From: Bacilli bacterium | GTDB taxonomy: Bacteria > Bacillota_I > Bacilli_A > RFN20 > CAG-288 | NCBI GenBank assembly: GCA_900763245.1 | Contig: CAAFJQ010000036.1 | Location: forward strand, 1-31,446 | Length of the DNA: 31,446 nt | Direction of reading: 5' to 3' | The notes under the pieces: model-generated | Seen by the model: only the letters and a program-made list of their open reading frames with translations | Told to the model about the DNA's origin: nothing | The model's database searches: none | Shown: positions 1-8,427 of the stretch, one piece after another | Layout of the letters: every line of letters starts with the position of its first letter | Position numbering within the stretch: position 1 is the first letter of the stretch | Program-made: the position numbers and the translations under genes

Positions 1-2
1 GA

Positions 3-1301
3 AAAAACGAATTGGATAGTAAGAAAGATTCTTCTACTTATCAATTAATTTGTGCTTCCAAATTAGAAGAAGGTGAACAACCATTAGGTAGAGTTATTGG
101 TTACGAAAATCAAAATAAAGAACTCCTTTCCGTTATTGATTGGTTCAAACATTCTAAAGAACTCAAAGAAAAAGGTGTATCCATTCCTAAAGGTGTCATC
201 TTATTTGGTGAACCAGGCAATGGTAAATCCTTATTAATTAAAGAAATGATTAGATGTTGTGAAGCCCCAGTGTTCGTCTTCCAAGGTGGGCAAATCAATG
301 TTGCTGAAGGTATCTGTGAAACATTTAAGAAAGCTAGAGAAGCAGGTCACGCCATTATTATCTTTGATGAATTAGATTTACTTATCAACAAAGAAAGGAG
401 AGTAGTGAGAGCTCTCCAAGAAAACTTAGATGGTGTTGAATCATCCGATGACATCTTAGTGATTGCCGCTACTAACTATATAAGAGAGATTTCAGACCCA
501 TTATTAAGACATGGTCGTCTTGAAAAACTCATCAAAATACCATATCCAACTGGTGAAGAAGCATTAGAACTTCTTACGAAACACTTTAAAGAATTCAATC
601 TTGAGTTCCCTAAAGACTTTGACGATGAAGAAGTAGCCTTATCACTCAATGGTATTAGCTGTGCAGGCGTTAAAGCAGTAGTGAATGACTTAGTTCTCAG
701 AAATGGTTTCGAGAACATTACTTCAGAAATGATTGATAAATCAATCTACAACATCACAGACAGAGTCAAAGATACTCCTGAAGAAGACAACTTAGAAGTT
801 GCAATTCATGAAGCGGCTCATGCGGTTGTTGCTAAAGCATTCCCTCAATTCTTCTTAACCAACAGACTCGACATTTCAGGTGCAAGTGGTCAATTCCACG
901 CTAAAGAAGTTCAGAAAGGGTTTTGGCCATACGAAAAAGTGATTGCAGATATAAAAATCTCTATGGCTGGTGTCCTTGCTCAGAAGATTATCTGTGGTAG
1001 AGGTTCTAGAGGTTGTGATAGCGACTTACAAAATGCGCGTATTGATGCTTATAACATGCTCAATATGTGTGGTTATTCCTCTTGCTGGGAAACTCTTCCT
1101 GTTCTTAGACAAGGTGCTAGAACTGAAACATCCATCAAGCGTAGAAAGATGGAAAAGAAAATTGAAGCTCTACTTAAGAAGTGTGAGAAAGAAACAGCAA
1201 AATATATCAAATCTCACAAGCTTCAAATCAGTGCACTAGGAAAACTTCTCTTTGAGAAGAAACATCTTAAATCCTCAGAAATCTTATCCTGTATTGGGTA
1301 A
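3..1301 (+). CDS. FtsH-like AAA+ ATPase with M41-type zinc protease domain, no membrane segment (5' end probably outside window)
   Basis: An AAA+ module is followed by a zinc-protease module, as in FtsH. Numbering from the TTG at 12: Walker A GEPGNGKS at 66-73, Walker B IIIFDE at 115-120, sensor Asn155, and an SRH region with Arg166 and Arg169 at the arginine-finger positions. The zinc motif is HEAAH at 266-270 (FtsH has HEAGH), and Asp338 in a CDSDLQNA context fits the third zinc ligand. All catalytic groups are therefore present. FtsH is normally about 600 residues with two N-terminal transmembrane helices; this protein has about 430 and none, so it is probably a soluble ATP-dependent protease. 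The frame is open to the left edge and the TTG at 12 has no Shine-Dalgarno, so the true start is probably upstream. It is the only large plus-strand gene, and its TTA/AGA/CCA-rich codons differ from the minus-strand genes, which hints at transfer. The substrate is unknown. Confidence 0.85.
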   Translation, partial: KNELDSKKDSSTYQLICASKLEEGEQPLGRVIGYENQNKELLSVIDWFKHSKELKEKGVSIPKGVILFGEPGNGKSLLIKEMIRCCEAPVFVFQGGQINVAEGICETFKKAREAGHAIIIFDELDLLINKERRVVRALQENLDGVESSDDILVIAATNYIREISDPLLRHGRLEKLIKIPYPTGEEALELLTKHFKEFNLEFPKDFDDEEVALSLNGISCAGVKAVVNDLVLRNGFENITSEMIDKSIYNITDRVKDTPEEDNLEVAIHEAAHAVVAKAFPQFFLTNRLDISGASGQFHAKEVQKGFWPYEKVIADIKISMAGVLAQKIICGRGSRGCDSDLQNARIDAYNMLNMCGYSSCWETLPVLRQGARTETSIKRRKMEKKIEALLKKCEKETAKYIKSHKLQISALGKLLFEKKHLKSSEILSCIG

Positions 1302-1358
1302 GACTTCTCTGGATGATGAGGGACATAATGAAAAAAATCAAATACATTCAAATTGGAT

Positions 1359-1466
1359 TTGTACTGAACCCCTCCTATGGCTTCGGAGCGGCCGATGAAT
1401 GAAGTGACATGTCACTTCATTCATCCTTGACCTTCTCCTTAGTCCAACAAGAGGGGTTCACTACAA
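1359..1466. mobile_element. MITE-like element A with IS3/IS150-type ends and central palindrome
   Basis: The left end TTGTACTGAACCCCTC (1359-1374) is repeated inverted at 1451-1466 with one mismatch. Reading inward from the right end gives TGTAGTGAACCCCTC then TTGTTGGAC, which matches the layout of the IS150 terminal repeat as I remember it (TGTACTGCACCC then TTGTTGGAC). A perfect 32-bp palindrome with no loop fills the centre (1394-1425). GAT flanks both sides (1356-1358 and 1467-1469), the 3-bp duplication size expected of the IS3 family, though three bases can match by chance. There is no transposase inside, so it would be non-autonomous or a remnant. Confidence 0.55.
1394..1425. repeat. 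Perfect 32-bp palindrome at the centre of element A
   Basis: The 16 bases GATGAATGAAGTGACA are followed directly by their exact reverse complement. The symmetry stops at both edges. There is no poly-T on either side, so it does not look like an intrinsic terminator. Confidence 0.9.
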
Positions 1467-1468
1467 GA

Positions 1469-1519
1469 TGTACCGCACCCCTGGCATTGCTCCTTGGTCC
1501 AGTGAGAGGGGTGCATTAC
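1469..1519. mobile_element. Short inverted-repeat element B, related to element A
   Basis: TGTACCGCACCCCT (1469-1482) faces AGGGGTGCATTAC (1507-1519) as an inverted repeat of about 50 bp. Read from its right side it gives TGCACCCCTCTCACTGGACC, again close to an IS3/IS150 end. The motif CTCCTTGGTCCA inside is shared with A (CTCCTTAGTCCAA) and C (CTCCTCGATCCAA). It sits 3-4 bases from the right end of A, so the two ends abut. It could also fold as a hairpin 3' of the gene ending at 1541, but no T run follows. Confidence 0.5.
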
Positions 1520-1540
1520 TAAGCAGTCAGCGCTTTTTCG

Positions 1541-2818
1541 TTATTCTTCTTCCAGTTTCTCTTTACCGATAGAAAGCATCAGCTTGATGCGATTCTCCTG
1601 ATTGACTTTCGGAGCACCGGCATCATAATCGACAGCGACAATATTGGCATTGGGCATCTTCTCCCTGACTTTTCTGATCATTCCCTTTCCGGAAATATGA
1701 TTCGGAAGGCAGCCGAATGGCTGTGTACAGACGATGTTCTCATAGCCTGTATCTGCAAGTTCAAGCATCTCGCCGGTAAGAAGCCAGCCTTCTCCCATTC
1801 TGTTTCCCATACCATTGACACCTTGCGTGAGATCTTTGACATACTGATAGGTGCTAGGAACTTCCAGATCGGAGTTATTCTTGATAGCATCATTGAACAT
1901 GTTCTGAATCTTCGTACAGTAATCAAAGAGAATCTTGCAGGCGAGTCTTTTAAGCCGATGTCCGCCATACAAGTCACAGTCGATGATACGATTGTCGATT
2001 TTGAACAAGATGAAGTTCATCATGCCGGGAAGATTGACTTCGCAATCCTCGCTTCTTAAAAACTTCTCCAGGTTGTTATTTCCTAAAGCAGCGTATTTGA
2101 CATAGATTTCGCCGACAATGCCAACCTTCAGTCTCTTTTTGCCATCCTTTTTGATGGCAGAAAACTCCTTTGTGATTTCAGCAAGATTTCTTTTTACGAC
2201 CTTCATCTTGTATCCGTCGCGATGAAGCATCTGTTCTGAAAGGGAGGCAATCCAGCTGTCTGTCAGTTTTACCGCTTTGCCTTTGTCAACTTCATAAGGT
2301 TCGACCTGATTCTTCAGGCACATGAGAAGGTCTCCGTATATGACAGCGGCGACAGCGCGCCTGATAAGAGGAAGAGTGATCTTCATGCCAGGATTCGGTT
2401 CAAGTCCAGACATATTGACAGATATTGTCGGAACAAAACCAAGCCCTGCTCTTTCAAGACCTTTTCTCAGAAGTTTGATATAGTTGGATGCTCTGCATCC
2501 ACCGCCTGTCTGTGTGATCATCAAGGCAACATGATGAAGATCATACTTTCCGCTCTGAAGCGCATGAATCATCTGCCCACAGCTGAGAATTGCGGGATAA
2601 CACATATCGTTCTGAATGTATTTCAGACCGGTCTGTGCGATTTCTGGGCTGGTATCAGTAAGCAGCTCTGCATGATATCCATAGTGATTGAACACTTTCT
2701 GAAGCATCGCAAAATGAATCGGAGCCATCATCGGAAAAAGCAGCGTATATTCTTTTTTCATCTTTTTAGTAAAGATGATGCGTCCTGTCTTATCTCTTTT
2801 CAGTTTATCGTTTTTCAT
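1541..2818 (-). CDS. 2-hydroxyacyl-CoA dehydratase D-component-like protein, split from its activase
   Basis: A 425-residue protein resembling the HgdB/D-component part of the large activase-dehydratase fusion proteins of anaerobes. Cys-containing stretches (NDMCYPAILSCGQ, TQTGGGCRASNY) and the C-terminal TQPFGCLPNHISGKG stretch are of the kind that ligate an iron-sulfur cluster in the family. In many Bacillota this segment is fused to the C terminus of the activase in one polypeptide of roughly 1,400 residues; here it is a separate gene. Its ATG overlaps the stop of the upstream activase in an ATGA (2815-2818), so equimolar production is likely. No alpha/beta dehydratase subunits or CoA-transferase are nearby, so the substrate cannot be named. 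The family fusion is often annotated but I know of no settled function. Confidence 0.8.
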   Translation of the reverse strand: MKNDKLKRDKTGRIIFTKKMKKEYTLLFPMMAPIHFAMLQKVFNHYGYHAELLTDTSPEIAQTGLKYIQNDMCYPAILSCGQMIHALQSGKYDLHHVALMITQTGGGCRASNYIKLLRKGLERAGLGFVPTISVNMSGLEPNPGMKITLPLIRRAVAAVIYGDLLMCLKNQVEPYEVDKGKAVKLTDSWIASLSEQMLHRDGYKMKVVKRNLAEITKEFSAIKKDGKKRLKVGIVGEIYVKYAALGNNNLEKFLRSEDCEVNLPGMMNFILFKIDNRIIDCDLYGGHRLKRLACKILFDYCTKIQNMFNDAIKNNSDLEVPSTYQYVKDLTQGVNGMGNRMGEGWLLTGEMLELADTGYENIVCTQPFGCLPNHISGKGMIRKVREKMPNANIVAVDYDAGAPKVNQENRIKLMLSIGKEKLEEE

Positions 2819-5757
2819 TTGGCATTTCTCTTGTTAAGAGCCTCCAGAAGAGAACGGATACGGATTTTGACTGTTCCGAGGTTAGTCACCTCATCGATCT
2901 TGATCTGCGTATAGATTTTTCCATGTCTCTCTAAGATATCTCTCACCTCATCGGAAGTGACAGCATCGACACCGCATCCGAAAGAGACAAGCTGCATCAG
3001 CTGCATATCATCTGTCGATGAGACGTAATCGGCAGCCTTATACATTCTAGAGTGATAGGTCCACTGATTGAGAACATGACTCGGTTCTGGATTCTTGCAC
3101 AATTTTGAAACGACATCTTCGCTGATGACAGCACATCCGAACTGCAGAACCAGTTTATCGATATCATGATTGATCAGGGGATCGACATGATATGGTCTTC
3201 CTGCAAGGACAAGTATGGTCTTCTTCTCTTCCCTGGCTTTGCTGATGATCTCCATTCCTTTATCAAAGATATTTTTTTCGTATGCTTCATAAGCTGAATA
3301 AGCAGCTTTGGAAGCCCTCTTGACATCCTTCTTTGTCAAAGAAGGATAATAGGAATGAAGATTCTCGTACATCTTCTCTGCGAAGTGCTTTTTCTCATAA
3401 AGGCTGACGTAAGGCTTAAGATAGCGTACACCCTCATCTTTCAGCCCTTTGACATTGGCAGAGATGACCTCAGAATAATAAGCGACGACAGGACAGTTGT
3501 AATGGTTGTCCGTATTCTCTTCCTTGATGTTCCATGTCATGCAAGGATAGAAGATCGTCTTGACTCCTTTTGAAAGCAAGTCCATCACATGTCCATGCAT
3601 CAGTTTAGCAGGATAACAGACCGTATCGCTTGGAATCGTCATCTGTCCGATATGATAGAGGTGATTGGAAGAAGGAGAGGAGAGAACCACCTTCAGTCCT
3701 AATGAAGTGAAGAACGTAGACCAGAAAGGAAGAAGCTCATAGAAATTGAGCCCCATCGGAATTCCGATTTCGCCAAGAGAAGCAGGTTTTTCATCCTGAG
3801 AATGATCGAAGGAACGGAGCAGCTTATATTTATAATCATAAAGATCAAGAGAAGTATCTCTTGCTTTTTTCGTTATTGGTCTTTCACATCTGTTTCCGCC
3901 GATGAAGCTTCTGTCATTATCAAACTTCGATAAGGTGAGATGGCAGTGGTTGTTGCACATCTGACAGATGTAATTGGTGACTTTTCTCTCAAATGCAGAA
4001 ACCTCTTCCTGATTGAGCATGGAAGAATGATTAAGGTTCAGGCTCTTGCTGTCCAAGGCAGCGCCATATGCGCCCATCAGACCTGCAATATTGCTTCTGA
4101 TGACATTTGTATCAAGCTCTTGTTCAAAAGAGCGGAGCACAGCATCATTAAGGAAGGTTCCGCCTTGAACGACAATCTTCTTACCCAAGTCATCCTTGCT
4201 GGCGCAGCGTATGACTTTATAAAGTGCGTTTTTGACAACAGAGATTGCAAGACCGGCCGCGATATCATTGACCGTGGCACCGTCTTTCTGAGCCTGCTTG
4301 ACAGAGGAATTCATAAAGACTGTACAGCGAGAACCTAAATTGACAGGTCTTTTTGCAAAAAGGGCTTCTTTTGCAAAATCGGCGGCCGAATATCCTAACG
4401 ATGAAGCAAAAGTCTGAAGGAATGATCCACATCCTGAGGAACACGCTTCATTGAGGAAGATATCATCGATGACACCATTTCTGATCTTAAAGCATTTGAT
4501 GTCCTGTCCACCGATATCGATGACAAACTCCACATCGGGAAGGAAGTGTTTTGCTGCTTCAAAATGAGCCATTGTCTCAACGATTCCATGATCGAAGGAA
4601 AAAGCATTCTTGACCAATTCTTCTCCGTATCCTGTCGAAGAGGAGCCAGCGACATAGGCATTTTTGTTCATGTGAGAATAGAATTTCTCAAGCATCTTCT
4701 TCAGCTGAAGAATCGGATCTCCAAGATTGGAAACATAATCGGAGAAACGGATATTCTCGTTTTTGTCGATTGCGACCATTTTCAAAGTCGTCGATCCAGA
4801 ATCGACACCGATATACAAAGGGCCTTCATATTCTTCCAAAGGATAAGAAGGAACAATATCCTTATTGTGGCGGGTCACAAAAGCATCATATTCTTCCTTA
4901 GATGCAAAAAGCGGAGAAAGATAGGCGAAGTTCTCATCGTTTCGATACTTCGATACTTTATCCATGATAGATGAAAGAGAAACAGCCTTGTCTTTCTTTG
5001 CAAGAAGCGCAGCGCCCATTGCAACAAAGTACAGGGAGTTTTCAGGAAGCACGCCTTTGACAGAAAGGACTTTATCAAAACACGCTCTTAATTCGGACAT
5101 GAAAGTCAAAGGGCCGCCCAGATACATGACGTTTCCTTTGATCTCTCTTCCTTGGCTAAGACCTGCAATTGTCTGATTGACAACAGCATAAAAGATGCTT
5201 TCTGCGATGTCTTCTTTTCTCGCTCCCTGATTGAGAAGCGGCTGGATATCGCTTTTTGCAAAAACGCCGCATCGAGAAGCGATTGTATAGGTTCTTTCAT
5301 GCTTCTTTGCCAGTTCATTGACATCTTCCGTTCTGACATTGAGCAGATTTGCCATCTGATCGATGAAAGCACCCGTACCACCAGCGCATGTCCCATTCAT
5401 TCTGACCTCTACGCCATTGTTGAGGAACAATATCTTCGCATCCTCACCGCCTAGTTCGATGATGCTGTCGATTTCAGGATAGAAGCGCTTTGTCGTCTCT
5501 CTTGTGGCATAGACCTCCTGATAAAAGGGAAAAGAGCAGCCATCTGCAATACCCATTCCAGCGCTGCCTGTAAAAGCCAAAGGAATCTCTTCAACACCAA
5601 GAAGCGGGCCTTTCTTCAGTTTTTCCAAGACCTCGGATAGTTTTTCTGCAATACGGGAAAAATGTCTCTCATAAAGAGAAAAGACAACATTATTGTCATC
5701 ATCCAAGACGATTGCTTTGATCGTCGTAGAACCGATGTCGATACCTAATGATTTCAT
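2815..5757 (-). CDS. Double ASKHA-domain CoA-dehydratase activase with DUF2229-like C terminus
   Basis: A 980-residue protein with two BcrAD/BadFG-type ATPase domains. Domain 1 starts with GIDIGSTT (5-12) and carries NGTCAGGTGAF with Cys124 and SRCGVFAKSD with Cys163, spaced like the two cluster cysteines I recall for the HgdC activator. Domain 2 starts with GVDSGSTT (317-324) and repeats the pattern (NEACSSGCGSF, SRCTVF). The part after about residue 640 resembles DUF2229, with Cys-containing stretches (YICQMCNNHCHL, DTVCYPAKLMHGH, IFYPCMTWN). Activators of this family use ATP to drive low-potential electron transfer to 2-hydroxyacyl-CoA dehydratases under anoxia. The start overlaps the stop of the upstream membrane protein (ATGA, 5754-5757), and the stop overlaps the downstream D-component start. 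The family call is firm; the physiological partner is not known. Confidence 0.88.
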   Translation of the reverse strand: MKSLGIDIGSTTIKAIVLDDDNNVVFSLYERHFSRIAEKLSEVLEKLKKGPLLGVEEIPLAFTGSAGMGIADGCSFPFYQEVYATRETTKRFYPEIDSIIELGGEDAKILFLNNGVEVRMNGTCAGGTGAFIDQMANLLNVRTEDVNELAKKHERTYTIASRCGVFAKSDIQPLLNQGARKEDIAESIFYAVVNQTIAGLSQGREIKGNVMYLGGPLTFMSELRACFDKVLSVKGVLPENSLYFVAMGAALLAKKDKAVSLSSIMDKVSKYRNDENFAYLSPLFASKEEYDAFVTRHNKDIVPSYPLEEYEGPLYIGVDSGSTTLKMVAIDKNENIRFSDYVSNLGDPILQLKKMLEKFYSHMNKNAYVAGSSSTGYGEELVKNAFSFDHGIVETMAHFEAAKHFLPDVEFVIDIGGQDIKCFKIRNGVIDDIFLNEACSSGCGSFLQTFASSLGYSAADFAKEALFAKRPVNLGSRCTVFMNSSVKQAQKDGATVNDIAAGLAISVVKNALYKVIRCASKDDLGKKIVVQGGTFLNDAVLRSFEQELDTNVIRSNIAGLMGAYGAALDSKSLNLNHSSMLNQEEVSAFERKVTNYICQMCNNHCHLTLSKFDNDRSFIGGNRCERPITKKARDTSLDLYDYKYKLLRSFDHSQDEKPASLGEIGIPMGLNFYELLPFWSTFFTSLGLKVVLSSPSSNHLYHIGQMTIPSDTVCYPAKLMHGHVMDLLSKGVKTIFYPCMTWNIKEENTDNHYNCPVVAYYSEVISANVKGLKDEGVRYLKPYVSLYEKKHFAEKMYENLHSYYPSLTKKDVKRASKAAYSAYEAYEKNIFDKGMEIISKAREEKKTILVLAGRPYHVDPLINHDIDKLVLQFGCAVISEDVVSKLCKNPEPSHVLNQWTYHSRMYKAADYVSSTDDMQLMQLVSFGCGVDAVTSDEVRDILERHGKIYTQIKIDEVTNLGTVKIRIRSLLEALNKRNAK

Positions 5758-6899
5758 TTATCATCATCTTCTTTCTTTTCGGAGAAATCGACGACAAATC
5801 CGGAAACGGATTTCTCGTCCGGATCTCTTCTTTCCGCTTCCTTGTTTTCATTGACGTTATACTCTTCATATCTCTTCACATCGAGGATGAAGGGTCCTCT
5901 GACGCTCGTTTCTTCTCCATGGATGTAGTTAGGATTCTTGAACGCCTGAGCGATGTAAGCCTTCATCGGATTGGGGAGCGTGTGATGAAGAGAGGGAGCA
6001 AGGGTTTCAACGATTGCATAATTGTTGAAGATGCAGAAGTACTGAAGGATGAATCCATAGAAGAGAGAGACAGTCGGAGTGATGACCACAATAAGGGGGA
6101 CAAGAGAGGAATTTGTTGTCTCAATAAGACTTGTCAGATAGCTGCTTCCTCCATAAAGAAGGATGAAAGCGAGCATATAAGGCCAGTTATAGATGAAATT
6201 ATACTGAATACGGTCCATATTGATAGGACGACCGAAACTGTTCTTGGAAAGACTTCTTGCCTGTGAGGCCGAAAGATTCTTATCGATGTCAGGAAGGACG
6301 ATCGTTGCTAAGTAATGATGAGATAAATTGGTCGGAACAGAGAAGAAGATAGCGACAAAGATCGGAAGAAAAAGACAGATGCTAAGCATGATGCTAAGCG
6401 GTCTTGATAACGCATAAAGGTTGGTTTTCAGATAGATAAACATTTCGTTTCCATTCTGATAGGGATCCTGATACATTTGGGAAATCTTCTTGAACACTTC
6501 CATGCTTTCCGGATAAGCGCCACAAAGGCTTGGAAATACATTCATGAAGATGAAGTAGGAAAGAAGGAAAAGAGAGAAGGAGAGAAGAAGAGAGGAGATC
6601 ACACCGAAAATTCCTCCCTTTCTCTCTTTGAAAAAGGCAGCGTATCCATCCTTGTAGGAAAAGTCAGGTTTTCCAATTCCGGTGAGGCTGTAATAGATCT
6701 TTCTTTCTGCTGTATAGAACATCGGAAGAATGAAATAAATAGCAAAGAAAGAAATGACAAAACTATAGAAGGAGACAAGAAACACGCACATCATCAGAAA
6801 AGCGGGGAGAAGAAGGAACAATATATTCGTAAAAAGATTTTTGTTCAATCCACGTTTACGAAATTCATTTACACGCAATTTAAAATCTTTATCTTTCAT
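5754..6899 (-). CDS. Multi-pass membrane protein, function unknown
   Basis: I do not recognise the family. The chosen ATG at 6899 follows GGAGG (6908-6912) at 8 bases, giving 381 residues; a longer frame to 6932 has no ribosome binding site. Hydrophobic stretches suggest about six membrane helices: a pair near the N terminus (LFTNILFLLLPAFLM and SFYSFVISFFAIYFIL), one near FGVISSLLLSFSLFLL, one near ICLFLPIFVAIFF, and two after residue 230. A polar, acidic tail of about 80 residues (ending EKKEDDDK) should be cytoplasmic. The stop overlaps the activase start (ATGA), so translation of the two is probably coupled. The context suggests a membrane partner of the activase/D-component pair, but that is inference. 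Confidence 0.7.
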   Translation of the reverse strand: MKDKDFKLRVNEFRKRGLNKNLFTNILFLLLPAFLMMCVFLVSFYSFVISFFAIYFILPMFYTAERKIYYSLTGIGKPDFSYKDGYAAFFKERKGGIFGVISSLLLSFSLFLLSYFIFMNVFPSLCGAYPESMEVFKKISQMYQDPYQNGNEMFIYLKTNLYALSRPLSIMLSICLFLPIFVAIFFSVPTNLSHHYLATIVLPDIDKNLSASQARSLSKNSFGRPINMDRIQYNFIYNWPYMLAFILLYGGSSYLTSLIETTNSSLVPLIVVITPTVSLFYGFILQYFCIFNNYAIVETLAPSLHHTLPNPMKAYIAQAFKNPNYIHGEETSVRGPFILDVKRYEEYNVNENKEAERRDPDEKSVSGFVVDFSEKKEDDDK

Positions 6900-6970
6900 A
6901 GAGCACACCTCCGAACTATATTTTAATGACAAAACGCATCAAATCAAACAAAAAAGAAGGGAAAGAGAGT

Positions 6971-7630
6971 TTATCTCTTCCTCTTCTTGTTATTTTGAAC
7001 ACTTCGCTTGATTTCGTTAGACCTTTCAAGAAGGAGCTCGACAAGCTTCTTGGTCTTTTCGTCCTTCATCGGTTTGACATTGTCCTTTTCCGCAGAGCGC
7101 AATGTCTCCTCTAATTCTTTGACGGAGATGAAATTGCTTTCGCCGTCTTTGATATGAATGCCTTTAGGAACGATGAGGGATGGATTATAGACTGTCATCG
7201 ACATGAAGAGCTTGTGCTCATGAGCTGAATTGATGAACTCCTCGATTCTTCTCACCCTCTCTTTTCCGCTGATGATCGGGTTAGGAATAGGAACGGTCTT
7301 CCCGCTTGGCTTTTTCAGAAAAAGGGAAGCATCTTTCACATTTCCGTACACACCGCCGAAAGCGATGAAATCCGTAATGATATAGATGTATTTTTCCGCA
7401 AAAAGAAGGTGATCAAAACATGTCGGTTCCGGATCATCTTTCGCAAGGAAGACTTTTACGTCATTGAGAAGATAGCAGTCTTCCTCCTCTGCGAAATAAT
7501 GAAGAATCTTGTAGATTCGTTTTCGATGTTTCTTCTTCTCGTAAAGATACTGAATCTTATCATAGAAGAGGAAGAACAGCGAAACGAGGATAATGATGAA
7601 AAGAACGATGAGAACAATCCAGGCGATCAT
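6971..7630 (-). CDS. Membrane-anchored NERD-like domain protein
   Basis: The ATG at 7630 follows AAGGA at 5 bases and lies just past the deoD stop (7632); the longer frame to 7660 would overlap deoD and lacks a ribosome binding site. The protein has 219 residues: one N-terminal helix (IAWIVLIVLFIIILVSLFFLFY), a basic stretch (KKKHRKRIY), then a globular domain with CYLLNDVKVFLAKDDPEPTC and FDHLLFAEKYIYIITDF. That layout (LLND...D-H-LL....YIITDF) recalls the NERD nuclease-related fold. The usual later ExK motif is not obvious, so nuclease activity is doubtful. The C terminus is very basic (KKRKR). It is probably co-transcribed with deoD. Confidence 0.6.
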   Translation of the reverse strand: MIAWIVLIVLFIIILVSLFFLFYDKIQYLYEKKKHRKRIYKILHYFAEEEDCYLLNDVKVFLAKDDPEPTCFDHLLFAEKYIYIITDFIAFGGVYGNVKDASLFLKKPSGKTVPIPNPIISGKERVRRIEEFINSAHEHKLFMSMTVYNPSLIVPKGIHIKDGESNFISVKELEETLRSAEKDNVKPMKDEKTKKLVELLLERSNEIKRSVQNNKKRKR

Positions 7631-7631
7631 T

Positions 7632-8330
7632 TTATTCCTTGATGCACTCCAGGGCGACATCCATCATGTTTGTGAAGGATTTTTCTCTCTCTTCCGCTGT
7701 GGTCTCAGCATGTTCGACCAAGCTATCGGAAATTGTAAGAATCGTAAGAGCTTCCTTGTGAAGCTGAGCTGCAACGCAGTATAAGCCATAGGCTTCCATC
7801 TCACAGGCGAGGATGCCCATATTTGCCCAAGGCTCCCATTCTTCTCCGTAGAAGTTATCAGAAGAGAGAACCTGTCCGACCTTGAAACGATAGCCGAACT
7901 TCTTGCTGGCGTTGATTGCTTCTTCCATGACAGGATAGGAAGCGATGGCAGAATAGGTTCCGCCTAAATGATACTGTTCAGACCAGGAAGAGTTGGTGCT
8001 TGCTCCCTGAGCGATGACCAAATCGAAAAGCTTCAGATCCTTTGTGGTAGAACCGGCAGATCCGATGCGGATGATACGTTCGACATCATAATGCGTATAA
8101 AGTTCATAAGAATAGATTCCGATAGAGGGGATACCCATGCCAGAACCCATGATTGTGACTCTTTTGCCTTTGTAATATCCGGTAAAAGCGAGCATGTTTC
8201 TGACCGAATTGACCTGCTTGACATCTTCAAGATAGCGTTCGGCAATGAACTTTGCTCTTAACGGATCGCCAGGCATCAAAACTGTTTTTGCGATTTCTCC
8301 CGGCTTTGCTTCATTGTGTGGTGTAGACAT
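7632..8330 (-). CDS. deoD: Purine-nucleoside phosphorylase, DeoD type
   Basis: 232 residues, close to the usual length. It catalyses phosphorolysis of purine (deoxy)nucleosides to base plus (deoxy)ribose-1-phosphate in the cytosol. Visible motifs: STPHNEAKPGEIA at the start, VLMPGDPLRAKFIAE (phosphate-binding Arg), SGMGIPSIGIY, IRIGSAGS, ACEMEAYGLY (ribose-binding Met-Glu) and TISDSL with the catalytic Asp. The start is set by AAGGAG about 8 bases before ATG. It leads a short run with the NERD-like gene. A purine salvage enzyme would serve any nucleoside imported by the nuclease/ABC locus at 18-31 kb, although the two are not adjacent. Confidence 0.95.
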   Translation of the reverse strand: MSTPHNEAKPGEIAKTVLMPGDPLRAKFIAERYLEDVKQVNSVRNMLAFTGYYKGKRVTIMGSGMGIPSIGIYSYELYTHYDVERIIRIGSAGSTTKDLKLFDLVIAQGASTNSSWSEQYHLGGTYSAIASYPVMEEAINASKKFGYRFKVGQVLSSDNFYGEEWEPWANMGILACEMEAYGLYCVAAQLHKEALTILTISDSLVEHAETTAEEREKSFTNMMDVALECIKE

Positions 8331-8358
8331 GATAATTTCTCCTTATTAGACTGACAAT

Positions 8359-8364
8359 ATTCTA
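8359..8364 (-). promoter_or_regulatory. Candidate extended -10 promoter for deoD
   Basis: On the minus strand TGATAGAAT is an extended -10 (TGn plus TAGAAT) between the cdaA terminator and the deoD ribosome binding site. No good -35 is seen 17 bases upstream. Confidence 0.35.
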
Positions 8365-8398
8365 TCACGGAAAGCGATTTCTACCTAGCTATAGAAAA

Positions 8399-8418
8399 GC
8401 TTCCTTTTTACAGGAAGC
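8399..8418 (-). terminator. Intrinsic terminator after cdaA
   Basis: Read on the minus strand, GCTTCCT pairs with AGGAAGC around a 6-base loop, followed by TTTTCT. It lies 9 bases past the cdaA stop and separates it from deoD. Confidence 0.8.
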
Positions 8419-8427
8419 CCTGATATA

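Noticed and set aside
1469..1519. Element B as an intrinsic terminator
   Set aside because: A hairpin forms but no T run follows on either strand; the similarity to elements A and C explains it better.
5748..6266. Plus-strand open frame of 172 codons
   Set aside because: It lies wholly antisense to the membrane protein, has no ribosome binding site, and shows no family motif.
6915..6942. Promoter TTGATG-16-TATAGT before the membrane protein gene
   Set aside because: The predicted start of transcription falls inside the GGAGG ribosome binding site, so it would remove the site the start depends on.
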